Source of the DNA: Dawidia soli | GTDB taxonomy: Bacteria; Bacteroidota; Bacteroidia; Cytophagales; Cyclobacteriaceae | DNA length: 64,000 nucleotides | Direction: 5' to 3' | Assembly (NCBI RefSeq): GCF_018598185.1 | Contig: NZ_JAHESC010000004.1 | Span: 186,001 to 250,000 of the forward strand | Shown here: positions 9,901 to 16,589 of the stretch, piece by piece | How the letters are laid out: every line of letters begins with the position of its first letter | Position numbering within the stretch: the stretch's first letter is position 1 | The notes under the pieces: model-generated | Database searches by the model: none | Told to the model about the DNA's origin: nothing | Seen by the model: only the letters and a program-made list of their open reading frames with translations | Position numbers and translations under genes: made by a program

Positions 9901-10112
9901 GTACCCGTCGTGGTACCTTTAATGATGACCGACACACCGGGCAGCGGTGCGCCGTCTTCTGTCGATGTAACAATACCGCTGACAGTAACGTCTTGCGCAT
10001 GGGCCTGGTGGACAAGCGTCACCACCAGCATAAACGAGCAGAGAGCAGCCCGGCACAAGCTCCTGGCGGAGCCCCCTGCAGCCGGGGCGGAAGAGTGTAA
10101 AATGTGCATCAT
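6996..10112 (-). CDS. susC-like: SusC/RagA family TonB-dependent transporter (pectin PUL)
   Basis: A 1,038-residue outer-membrane transporter. It has an N-terminal signal peptide ending near AHAQ, a carboxypeptidase-regulatory-like domain (~40-115, SGIVTSTEDGAPLPGVSVII), the TonB box-like VVVVGYGTVKKTDLTGSV, a plug with YVVDGMI and the SusC signature DIERIDILKDASSTAIYG, and a beta-barrel ending in VTYQFGVNLKF, a typical terminal strand. It imports oligosaccharides together with the overlapping SusD. It is the first gene of the leftward pectin operon, starting 108 bp from the nearest of the operator-like palindromes in the divergent region. Two adjacent ATG codons (10112 and 10109) are equally possible starts. 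Confidence 0.96.
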   Translation of the reverse strand: MMHILHSSAPAAGGSARSLCRAALCSFMLVVTLVHQAHAQDVTVSGIVTSTEDGAPLPGVSVIIKGTTTGTTTDVSGSYRLQVPNQNAVLIFSFIGYAPQEITVGTQTTVSVNLQSDLTQLSEVVVVGYGTVKKTDLTGSVAAVDPEQIVRRGSLGTVEAVQGQVAGVDISNPSGRPGANFKVQIRGQQSLSGGQPLYVVDGMITENIDFLNPQDIERIDILKDASSTAIYGSRGAYGVVIVTTKRGASVKQKAVISYDGYYGVRDAVRMPDFMDGDKFWNFRQDSYITGFIQAKQAYDSNAGNNATNKDEINRRVAEKDYTDWPSLLIRTGRQMNHWIGISGMGENKLGYTLGMGYQEEEGNIVHDNYKRYNLKANVSQTLNDRWAAGGSVNLSIAEREAGSSNAMVNAFRMSPLLKPYFTDYPDSLIVQPGKDLPYTDFTSSVNPLVDMENASNDTRTYYALANAFVEYTPIRWLSVRTSFSPRFKYEKTGKYFGTNSEGRVATLPDAEINTLESFSYIWDNQVTYNKVIGDHAINAMGLYSLNMFRDETVFASATKLPYNSGFENLATADPTNQRSDSDFKKWTLMSYAVRLNYAWRDKYLFTVSNRWDGASVLAEGHKWASFPSAAVAWKINEESFMSGIRPVDALKLRVSYGLTGNNQNVRPYDTYISVTPLYYDFGGTPLAGYPRTGIVSRSLGWERTQEVDAGVDFSLFSGRVTGTVDYYNKLTKDVILAKSIPFETGGYFDPNDPSKPTGPTVRDNIGKVRNKGVEVALTTVNVSTDALTWTTTFNFARNTNEIVELIGGKVDDIANKWFIGQPINVNYNYVFDGIWQADQVEAAKQYGQTPGQARVKDYGDDNKITPADRRILGTAMPSWTGGFSTTIAYKAFDLSASLYTRQGVQVLSPFHQEFLNFEDRGRAKLDVDWYMQENNVTATRVSNEYPQPKNSGKYWNTENVGFYRDASFVKVKNITLGYTVPTAMLERARISSLRVYANVLNPFVFTDYDGFDPEWADATYANGGISSVTYQFGVNLKF

Positions 10113-10184
10113 AGGGTTTGGGTTGTTTGATTGAGTATACTTGCTAAAACATGTCCTTTTTAAAGGTTTTTGAGGCCTTTAAGT

Positions 10185-10198
10185 CGATTGTGCAATCG
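10185..10198. promoter_or_regulatory. Operator-like inverted repeat 1
   Basis: Six-base arms CGATTG and CAATCG are separated by TG. The half-site CAATCG is the same as in the two neighbouring palindromes, 8 bp away from the second one. Probable binding site of the LacI-type regulator encoded at 12064. Confidence 0.5.
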
Positions 10199-10205
10199 TT
10201 CGTAT

Positions 10206-10221
10206 TGCGCAATCGATTGCA
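10206..10221. promoter_or_regulatory. Operator-like palindrome 2 (LacI type)
   Basis: The 16-mer TGCGCAATCGATTGCA has a perfect 12-bp palindromic core (10209-10220) with a central CG, as in LacI/GalR-family operators. It differs at only two positions from the element just before kduI, which supports a shared regulator for both arms. Confidence 0.65.
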
Positions 10222-10401
10222 TTTTAGAAAGGATTTTTAACTCCACCAAAGAATATTTCAAATATTTTCTGGATGGATTTTATTTTAAGGAAATTTCACA
10301 GCATTAACGGTATTCTATATGGATTGGGACCGATTCCAATAAAATCCTGAAAAAAGTACCCACAGCGGCATTTCACTTTATCCCTTTTTTTTGCTTTATA
10401 T

Positions 10402-10417
10402 TGCGCAACCGATTACA
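10402..10417. promoter_or_regulatory. Operator-like palindrome 3, immediately upstream of kduI
   Basis: The 16-mer TGCGCAACCGATTACA matches palindrome 2 at 14 of 16 positions and ends 4 bp before the kduI ATG. A bound repressor here would block transcription initiation or elongation into kduI. This also argues against the upstream TTG at 10401 as start codon, since that codon overlaps the operator. Confidence 0.6.
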
Positions 10418-10421
10418 CATT

Positions 10422-11252
10422 ATGTTGCACACGTCCCGATACGCCCATCACCCCTCCGCCTACAAGACCTTTACCACGGCCCAGCTTCGCGAGGCCTTTT
10501 TGGTAGAGCAAGTATTTGTACCCGGTGAGATCTCTTTGGTTTATTCGCATTACGACCGCCTCATCGTGGGCGGTGCCGCGCCTGCATCGCAGCCGCTGTC
10601 CCTCACGCCCATCGACGACCTGAAAGCAGACTTCTTTCTGCAGCGTCGTGAGCTGGGCATCATCAACGTCGGCGGTGCCGGCGATGTGCTGGTGGATGGT
10701 CAATCCTATACGCTCCAAAACAAAGAAGCGCTCTATGTAGGGCGCGGTATAAAAGAAGTTACATTCCTGCCCGGCGCCGGCAAGCCGCTGTTCTACCTCA
10801 ACTCGGCGCCGGCGCATGCCGCATACCCGGTACGCAAGGTATCGCTCGCGGACGCCGAGACGGTAGAGATCGGTTCGATCGAAACGTCCAACCACCGCAT
10901 CATCCGCAAGCTGCTGGTGAACAGCGTGCTCGAAACGTGCCAGCTGCAAATGGGCCTGACGGAGCTGCAGAAGGGTAGCGTCTGGAATACGATGCCGCCC
11001 CATACACACGCCCGCCGCATGGAAGCCTATTTTTATTTCGACGTGCCCGAGGGGCAGACCGTGTGTCACTTCCTGGGCGAGCCGCAGGAGACCCGGCATA
11101 TCTGGATGCAAAATCATCAAGCCGTGTTCTCACCGCCGTGGTCGATCCACAGCGGTGCCGGCACGAGCAATTATACCTTCATCTGGGGGATGGCCGGCGA
11201 AAACCTGGACTATAGCGATATGGATGGCGTCAAACCCCCTGAACTGCGATGA
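10422..11252 (+). CDS. kduI: 5-dehydro-4-deoxy-D-glucuronate isomerase
   Basis: A 276-residue cupin-fold isomerase converting 5-dehydro-4-deoxy-D-glucuronate to 3-deoxy-D-glycero-2,5-hexodiulosonate in the pectin degradation pathway. Family features are [30 protein letters not shown] near the N-terminus (in two pieces the same as in E. coli KduI), the metal-binding [16 protein letters not shown] and the C-terminal [14 protein letters not shown]. The ATG at 10422 gives the family length; the in-frame TTG at 10401 lies in the operator-like palindrome and was not used. Its substrate is the GH105 product made by the divergent operon. The stop codon overlaps the kduD start as ATGA. Confidence 0.96.
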   Translation: MLHTSRYAHHPSAYKTFTTAQLREAFLVEQVFVPGEISLVYSHYDRLIVGGAAPASQPLSLTPIDDLKADFFLQRRELGIINVGGAGDVLVDGQSYTLQNKEALYVGRGIKEVTFLPGAGKPLFYLNSAPAHAAYPVRKVSLADAETVEIGSIETSNHRIIRKLLVNSVLETCQLQMGLTELQKGSVWNTMPPHTHARRMEAYFYFDVPEGQTVCHFLGEPQETRHIWMQNHQAVFSPPWSIHSGAGTSNYTFIWGMAGENLDYSDMDGVKPPELR

Positions 11253-12037
11253 GCGCGCTCTTCGATCTTACCGGCAAACGTGCCCTGATCACCGGTGGCA
11301 CCCACGGACTCGGCATGGCCATGGCCAAAGGCCTGGGGCAAGCCGGCGCACACCTGCTCATCAACGGCCACTCGCCCGGCAAAATGGAGCAGGCCCTGGC
11401 GGAATATACCCGCGAGGGCATCCAGGCCTCCGGCTTTTTGTTTGATGTTACCGACGACAAGGCCGTACAGGCGGCCGTTGCGCGCATCGAAGCGGAAGTA
11501 GGCAGCATCGATATCCTCGTGAACAATGCCGGCATCATTAAGCGCACACCTATCCTGGAAATGGAAGTCGAAGATTTTAAACAGGTCATCGATGTAGACC
11601 TCGTCGGGCCTTTTATCGTTTCCAAGCATGTGGGCAGATACATGGTGCAGCGCCAGGCAGGCAAGATCATCAACATCTGTTCGATGATGAGCGAGCTGGG
11701 CCGCAATACCGTCACGGCCTATGCCGCCGCCAAGGGCGGTCTGAAGATGCTGACCAAAAACATGGCCACGGAATGGGCCCGGTATAATATACAGGTGAAC
11801 GGCATTGGACCGGGCTACTTTGCCACCGAGCAGACGGCACCGATACGCGTGGGGGGCCATCCCTTTAACGAGTTTATTCTCAATCGTACGCCCGCCGGCC
11901 GCTGGGGCGATCCCGACGACCTCCGCGGCACCGCGGTATTTCTGGCTTCTGCCGCCAGCGACTTCGTCAATGGGCAGATTATTTACGTCGATGGTGGTAT
12001 ATTAGCAACCATCGGCAAGCCGGCCAACGAGCCGTAA
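11249..12037 (+). CDS. kduD: 2-dehydro-3-deoxy-D-gluconate 5-dehydrogenase (SDR family)
   Basis: A 262-residue classical short-chain dehydrogenase that reduces the KduI product to 2-keto-3-deoxy-D-gluconate with NAD(P)H. The Rossmann motif TGGTHGLG lies near residue 15, NNAG near residue 91, and the catalytic Ser-Tyr-Lys set in the segment around CSMMSEL and YAAAKGG. The C-terminus [12 protein letters not shown] is typical of the family. It overlaps kduI by 4 bp, so the two are translationally coupled. The next step enzymes, KdgK and KdgA, are not encoded in this window. Confidence 0.93.
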   Translation: MSALFDLTGKRALITGGTHGLGMAMAKGLGQAGAHLLINGHSPGKMEQALAEYTREGIQASGFLFDVTDDKAVQAAVARIEAEVGSIDILVNNAGIIKRTPILEMEVEDFKQVIDVDLVGPFIVSKHVGRYMVQRQAGKIINICSMMSELGRNTVTAYAAAKGGLKMLTKNMATEWARYNIQVNGIGPGYFATEQTAPIRVGGHPFNEFILNRTPAGRWGDPDDLRGTAVFLASAASDFVNGQIIYVDGGILATIGKPANEP

Positions 12038-12063
12038 GAACGTGTAAGCATGAAGCGTCAACC

Positions 12064-13089
12064 ATGAAGAAGGAAAAAGCGACCATACACGATATTGCCC
12101 GGAAACTGAACATCACAGCCTCCACAGTATCACGTGCCCTGAAAGACCACCCGCGCATCAGTGCCGAAACGAAGAAGGCTGTTCAGAAAACGGCACAGAA
12201 GCTCAATTACCAGCCGAATCACATCGCGGCCGCCCTTCGCAATGGCAAGAGTAAGATCATCGGCATCATCGTACCGACGGCAGACCGGAGCTTCTTCTCC
12301 TCCGTCGTGCGCGGCATCGAAGAGATCGCCAATGGCTCGCAGTACAATGTCATGATCTGCCAGACGTACGATAACTACGAAAAGGAAGTCGCCACCGTCG
12401 AGGCCCTGCTCAACGCCCGTGTGGACGGCGTCATTGCCTCGCACGGTAAGGAAACGCAGAACTTCGATCACTTCCTGAAAGTAAAAGAACGCGGCATCCC
12501 GCTGATCCTCTTCGACCGTTCCAACGACGAGCTGGAGGTGAGCAGCGTGGTGATCGACGACTTCCTGGGCGCTTACAAAGCCACCGAGCATTTGATCCAG
12601 CAAGGCTGCCGCCGTATCGCACATTTTACCAATACGCGCAAGATCAGCATCTTCAAAGAGCGTCTGCGCGGCTACCGTGAAGCGTTGCTCGACAACGGCC
12701 TGCCGTATGACGAATCGCTCGTGATCGAAAGCAATTTACAACTGGAAGACGGCCGCAACAGTGCCGAGCAACTGCTCAAGCTGCGCGAGCGGCCCGATGG
12801 TATATTTTCCGCCAGCGCGCTGGGCATAGTAGGTGCACTGCAGGTGTTAAAAGAGAACAACATTGCCGTGCCCGACCAGGTGGCCCTGGTGGGCTTCAGT
12901 AATGAGACCTATACTTCCTTTACCGACCCCTCGCTCAGCACCGTAGAGCAGCACAGTATGCGCATCGGCAACGCCGCCGCCGAGATCTTCCTCGAAGAGG
13001 TCAACGCCGACCAGAAAAAATTCATCCCCCAAAAAATCGTCCTCAAGCCGGAGCTCATCATCCGGCAGTCTTCCCTGCGGAAGAAATAA
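12064..13089 (+). CDS. LacI/GalR-family transcriptional regulator of the pectin/uronate locus
   Basis: A 341-residue regulator. Residues 8-55 are the LacI helix-turn-helix and hinge (ATIHDIARKLNITASTVSRA, then HRISAETKKAV-like helix 3 and NHIAAALRNGKSKIIG). Residues ~60-335 form the periplasmic-binding-protein-like effector domain (GIIVPTADRSFFSSVVRGIE, VDGVIASHGKE, QVALVGFSNE). It lies inside the operon, 26 bp after kduD and 35 bp before uxaC. The most natural targets are the three CAATCG-type palindromes at 10185, 10206 and 10402, and the effector is probably a pathway intermediate such as 2-keto-3-deoxygluconate or a uronate; both are inferences. A PUL controlled by LacI rather than by a hybrid two-component system is less usual. 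Confidence 0.93.
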   Translation: MKKEKATIHDIARKLNITASTVSRALKDHPRISAETKKAVQKTAQKLNYQPNHIAAALRNGKSKIIGIIVPTADRSFFSSVVRGIEEIANGSQYNVMICQTYDNYEKEVATVEALLNARVDGVIASHGKETQNFDHFLKVKERGIPLILFDRSNDELEVSSVVIDDFLGAYKATEHLIQQGCRRIAHFTNTRKISIFKERLRGYREALLDNGLPYDESLVIESNLQLEDGRNSAEQLLKLRERPDGIFSASALGIVGALQVLKENNIAVPDQVALVGFSNETYTSFTDPSLSTVEQHSMRIGNAAAEIFLEEVNADQKKFIPQKIVLKPELIIRQSSLRKK

Positions 13090-13124
13090 TCCCCAGTATC
13101 ATCACCCGGACAACCCATCGCGCT

Positions 13125-14528
13125 ATGAAGCATTTCCTGACCGAAGACTTTCTGCTTACAAACGATTTCGCTCAAACGTTATACCACCGGTACGCCAAAG
13201 ATCTCCCCATCATCGACTACCACTGTCACCTGTCGCCACAGGACATCGCCGGCGACCGCCGGTTTGAGAACCTCACCAAAGTGTGGCTGGAAGGTGATCA
13301 CTACAAGTGGCGCGCGATGCGCACGCTGGGCATCGACGAAAAATACATCACCGGCAACGGCTCCGACGAAGATAAGTTCAGGCAGTGGGCTACGACCGTT
13401 CCCTATACCATGCGCAACCCGCTGTACCACTGGACGCACCTGGAGCTGAAACGCTACTTCGGCGTCGACCAGCTCCTCACGCCCGAGTCGGCAGATGCCA
13501 TTTACCAGCAGTGCTCCGACCAGCTGCGTCAGGATGAGTATACCACCCGCGGCTTGCTGACGCGAATGAAAGTCGAAGTTGTCTGCACCACCGACGACCC
13601 CGCCGATACGCTGGAATATCATCAGCAGATCAAACGCAGCGGGTTTAACATGACGATCCTGCCGACATTCCGCCCCGACAAAGCGTATGCCGTGGAAAAC
13701 CCGGTAACGTATAACGCCTATCTCGAAAAGCTATCGGCTGCCGCCGGCGTAACGATCAACAGCTTCAAGTCCCTGATCACGGCGCTGGAAAATCGCATCG
13801 AGTTCTTCCATAGCCTGGGGTGCAAGCTTTCCGACCACGGGTTGGAGCAGCTTTACTTTCCCGAAGACAAACAGACCTTCTCGGCAGAAACGATCTTCGC
13901 CAAACTGCTGAAGAAAGAAGTGCTGACAAAAGCAGAGGTTCAGTATATCAAATACGCCACACTGGTAGAATTAGGCCGTCGCTATCACCAGAAGGGCTGG
14001 ACACAGCAATTCCACCTCGGCGCGCTGCGCAACACCAACGAGCGGATGCTGCGCCTGCTCGGCCCCGACACGGGCTTCGACTCGATCGGCGACTTTACAC
14101 AAGCCGTGGCGCTGTCCCGGTTCCTGAACGAGCTCGACAGTTCCAACCAGTTGGCCAGGACCATTCTCTACAACCTCAATCCCGGCGACAACGAAGTGAT
14201 GGGTACCATGATCGGTAACTTCAACGACGGCTCTGTCAGGGGCAAGATCCAGTTCGGCTCTGCCTGGTGGTTCCTGGACCAGAAAGATGGTATGGAGAAA
14301 CAGATCAACGCATTGTCCAACATGGGCCTGCTCAGTTGCTTCATCGGCATGCTGACGGACTCGCGCAGCTTCCTCTCCTTCCCGCGCCACGAATACTTCC
14401 GCCGCATTTTGTGCAACCTGATCGGCCGCGATGTGGCCAACGGCGAGCTACCCGCCGACGAAAAATGGCTGGGTAAGATCGTGTCGGATATCTGCTACCA
14501 CAACGCAAAAAATTACTTCAACTTCTAA
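13125..14528 (+). CDS. uxaC: Uronate isomerase (glucuronate/galacturonate isomerase)
   Basis: A 467-residue amidohydrolase-superfamily enzyme that isomerises D-galacturonate to D-tagaturonate and D-glucuronate to D-fructuronate in the cytoplasm. Motifs are IIDYHCHLSPQDIAGDRRF near residue 25 (metal-binding HxH), KVEVVCTTDDPADTLE, the WTQQFHLGALRNTN segment and the C-terminal GMLTDSRSFLSFPRHEYFRR. Length is close to the E. coli enzyme. It sits 35 bp after the LacI gene and 11 bp before uxaB, so the operon handles both unsaturated and saturated galacturonate. Confidence 0.96.
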   Translation: MKHFLTEDFLLTNDFAQTLYHRYAKDLPIIDYHCHLSPQDIAGDRRFENLTKVWLEGDHYKWRAMRTLGIDEKYITGNGSDEDKFRQWATTVPYTMRNPLYHWTHLELKRYFGVDQLLTPESADAIYQQCSDQLRQDEYTTRGLLTRMKVEVVCTTDDPADTLEYHQQIKRSGFNMTILPTFRPDKAYAVENPVTYNAYLEKLSAAAGVTINSFKSLITALENRIEFFHSLGCKLSDHGLEQLYFPEDKQTFSAETIFAKLLKKEVLTKAEVQYIKYATLVELGRRYHQKGWTQQFHLGALRNTNERMLRLLGPDTGFDSIGDFTQAVALSRFLNELDSSNQLARTILYNLNPGDNEVMGTMIGNFNDGSVRGKIQFGSAWWFLDQKDGMEKQINALSNMGLLSCFIGMLTDSRSFLSFPRHEYFRRILCNLIGRDVANGELPADEKWLGKIVSDICYHNAKNYFNF

Positions 14529-14539
14529 CCAGTTGGTTC

Positions 14540-15934
14540 ATGCCTCAGCTCAATCGCCACACGGCCGACCGGCCACAGACGCTCCCGGTAAAAGTACTTC
14601 AGTTCGGCGAAGGTAATTTTCTCCGCGCCTTTGTCGACTGGATCATCGACATCATGAATGAAAAGACGGACTTCTATGGCGCCGTCAACGTTATACAACC
14701 CATTGGCCGGGGCATGGCCGCACAGCTCAGCGAGCAGGGTGGCTTATATCATGTCGTGCTAAACGGCTTACAGCAAGGCCGCACCGTTTCAGAAACGCGG
14801 CTTATCACCTGTGTGGCGGATGCATTTAACCCGTATGATGATTATCAACGCTTTCTGGAAAGCGCACGCAACCCCGACCTGCGGTTCATAGTTTCAAACA
14901 CCACGGAGGCCGGTATTGCCTTCCATGCCCCCGACGCGGACCCTGATACACTCGCCGAGAGCTTCCCGGGTAAGGTGACGCAGTTGTTATACCATCGCTT
15001 CCAGACGTTTCACGACGATGCTGAAAAGGGCCTGATCCTGATCCCGTGCGAGCTGATCGAAAAGAACGGAGACAAGCTGCGCGAGACGGTGTTGCAGTAT
15101 GCAGACCACTGGAAGTTGCCGGCCGCTTTCAAACAATGGATCCAAACAGCCAATACGTTCTGCAACAGTCTCGTGGACCGTATCGTGCCGGGCTTCCCGA
15201 AAGATACCATCCACGAAATTCAACAAGCCGTTGGTTATACCGACAACCTGGTGGTCACCGCCGAACCCTTTCACCTCTGGGTGATCGAGGCCCCGACATC
15301 CGTACAACAGGCTTTCCCCGCAGATCAGGCCGGCTTGCAGGTAAAGTTCGTACAAGACCTGACGCCTTACCGCACCCGCAAGGTGCGCATCCTTAACGGT
15401 GCGCATACAGCCCTGGTGCCGGTAGCATACCTCCGCGGCTTGCGCACCGTGCGCGAGGCCGTAGAAGACCGTTATAGCGGCACGTTTCTGCGTGAAGCGA
15501 TCTACGAAGAGATCATCCCCACACTCGACCTGCCCGCCAGCGAGCTGGAGCAATTTGCCGCCGATGTACTGGAGCGTTTTCAAAACCCGTTCATTCGCCA
15601 CGAGCTGAGCAGCATAGCATTGAACTCGATCTCCAAATATAGAGTACGGGTGTTACCGTCGGTGCTGGAGTATCACAAACGCACGGGTGCACTACCCGAG
15701 AAGCTTTTGCACGCGCTGGCAGCCCTCATCCTGTTCTACAAAGGCACCTACCAGGGCGAAACATTACCGGTCAACGACACGCCGGAGATCCTGGAGTTCT
15801 TCGCACGTGTGTGGAAGACCAGCGATGCAGACTACGCCGTGCGCGAAACGCTGGCGAACAAAGCCTTCTGGGATCAGGACCTGACCCTGGTGCCCGAATT
15901 GCTGGCGCGCGTGACGCATTATATCCATGCCTAG
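14540..15934 (+). CDS. uxaB: Tagaturonate reductase (altronate oxidoreductase)
   Basis: A 464-residue member of the mannitol-dehydrogenase/polyol reductase superfamily. The N-terminal Rossmann part has VLQFGEGNFLRAFVDWIID; the central part has IPCELIEKNGDKLR and RIVPGFPK; the C-terminal domain has the catalytic-lysine-type motif KVRILNGAHTALVPVAYLRG. It reduces D-tagaturonate made by UxaC to D-altronate. The fructuronate branch enzyme UxuB is a paralog, but gene order and the FGEGNFLRAF N-terminus favour UxaB. It is the last gene of the rightward operon; its TAG stop lies in a perfect inverted repeat. Altronate dehydratase (UxaA) is absent from the window. Confidence 0.92.
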   Translation: MPQLNRHTADRPQTLPVKVLQFGEGNFLRAFVDWIIDIMNEKTDFYGAVNVIQPIGRGMAAQLSEQGGLYHVVLNGLQQGRTVSETRLITCVADAFNPYDDYQRFLESARNPDLRFIVSNTTEAGIAFHAPDADPDTLAESFPGKVTQLLYHRFQTFHDDAEKGLILIPCELIEKNGDKLRETVLQYADHWKLPAAFKQWIQTANTFCNSLVDRIVPGFPKDTIHEIQQAVGYTDNLVVTAEPFHLWVIEAPTSVQQAFPADQAGLQVKFVQDLTPYRTRKVRILNGAHTALVPVAYLRGLRTVREAVEDRYSGTFLREAIYEEIIPTLDLPASELEQFAADVLERFQNPFIRHELSSIALNSISKYRVRVLPSVLEYHKRTGALPEKLLHALAALILFYKGTYQGETLPVNDTPEILEFFARVWKTSDADYAVRETLANKAFWDQDLTLVPELLARVTHYIHA

Positions 15935-15968
15935 GAGACCACCGGCAGCCCGGTGGTCTCCTAGGCAT
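15927..15968 (+). terminator. Perfect 19-bp hairpin spanning the uxaB stop codon
   Basis: Arms 15927-15945 and 15950-15968 are perfectly complementary with a 4-nt loop (CAGC), and the uxaB stop codon (15932-15934) lies in the left arm. There is no T-run afterwards, so this may be a factor-assisted terminator, a 3'-end-protecting stem or a protein-binding palindrome rather than a classical intrinsic terminator. Confidence 0.6.
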
Positions 15969-16043
15969 AGAGTACATTGGCTACACTTAAAATCGGACTC
16001 GATAAGTTGATCCGAAATTCATGGAGGCACAACTAGGATAATC

Positions 16044-16589
16044 TTATGATTTTTTCTTAATCAAATAATTCATCAACTCAAACCAATAGGCCATTCCATT
16101 CGTGTCATCCTCTTTAAGTAATCGCTGCAATTCTCCATCTAAAGAGTAGATCCTCACGGTTCCTATTTTTTTAACTAAAAAGAACTCCGCACTCTCTGAA
16201 CTTGTGATACCTTTGCATTTGCCTAAAAAATATGTGGTTCCAAGAATATTGATGCTTTTTTGCTTCTCGATATCTGCCACTTTAAAAACTCCTGAACTTA
16301 TTTCTTCACTAGCATTTTCTTTTGTTGTCCTTGTTAACTTGTAGAAGCCATCTTCACCCACAGCTAATCGGTATCCGATGGGCTTTGCCCCCATTATTAG
16401 ATAAAAAATATCAATGTAACTATCAGACGTTTCCACCTCTGTCTTTTGCTTTTGAAAAGCAGCCAATTCTGATATATCAACAAGATCGTAATCCACCTTT
16501 GTAGCCTTACATTGCCCAACGGCGAATGCACTTGCAGAAAAGGTTAAAACTGCCGCTAAGGCGAGTCTATTCAATTGGGTGAACTCCAT
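16044..16589 (-). CDS. Small secreted protein overlapping the Rhs gene; candidate immunity protein
   Basis: I do not recognise a family. Starting at the ATG at 16589 the product is 181 residues with a convincing Sec signal peptide (LALAAVLTFSASAFA, then VGQC). The mature part is beta-rich with two Cys-containing strands and ends in a lysine run. The frame extends further upstream, but that extension would lie wholly in the rhs gene and lacks a signal. The chosen start overlaps the end of the rhs gene by 23 bp, so both come from one transcript. Position directly after the toxin-like tip of an Rhs protein, plus export, suggests a periplasmic immunity protein; this is inference. Base composition is AT-rich like the rhs gene and unlike the uxa operon. 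Confidence 0.6.
   Translation of the reverse strand: MEFTQLNRLALAAVLTFSASAFAVGQCKATKVDYDLVDISELAAFQKQKTEVETSDSYIDIFYLIMGAKPIGYRLAVGEDGFYKLTRTTKENASEEISSGVFKVADIEKQKSINILGTTYFLGKCKGITSSESAEFFLVKKIGTVRIYSLDGELQRLLKEDDTNGMAYWFELMNYLIKKKS

Larger units (their letters stand above)
10113..10421. promoter_or_regulatory. Divergent control region between the pectin PUL and the kduI operon
   Basis: This 309-bp gene-free stretch separates the leftward susC operon from the rightward kduI operon. It is AT-rich in its right two thirds and contains three operator-like elements, listed separately. I could not find a clean Bacteroidota -7 box (TAnnTTTG) on either strand; the nearest is TATATTGC just before kduI (one mismatch), so promoter positions stay open. 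Confidence 0.7.

Noticed and set aside
10401-10421. TTG start giving kduI seven extra residues
   Set aside because: It overlaps the operator-like palindrome and the ATG at 10422 gives the normal KduI N-terminus and length.
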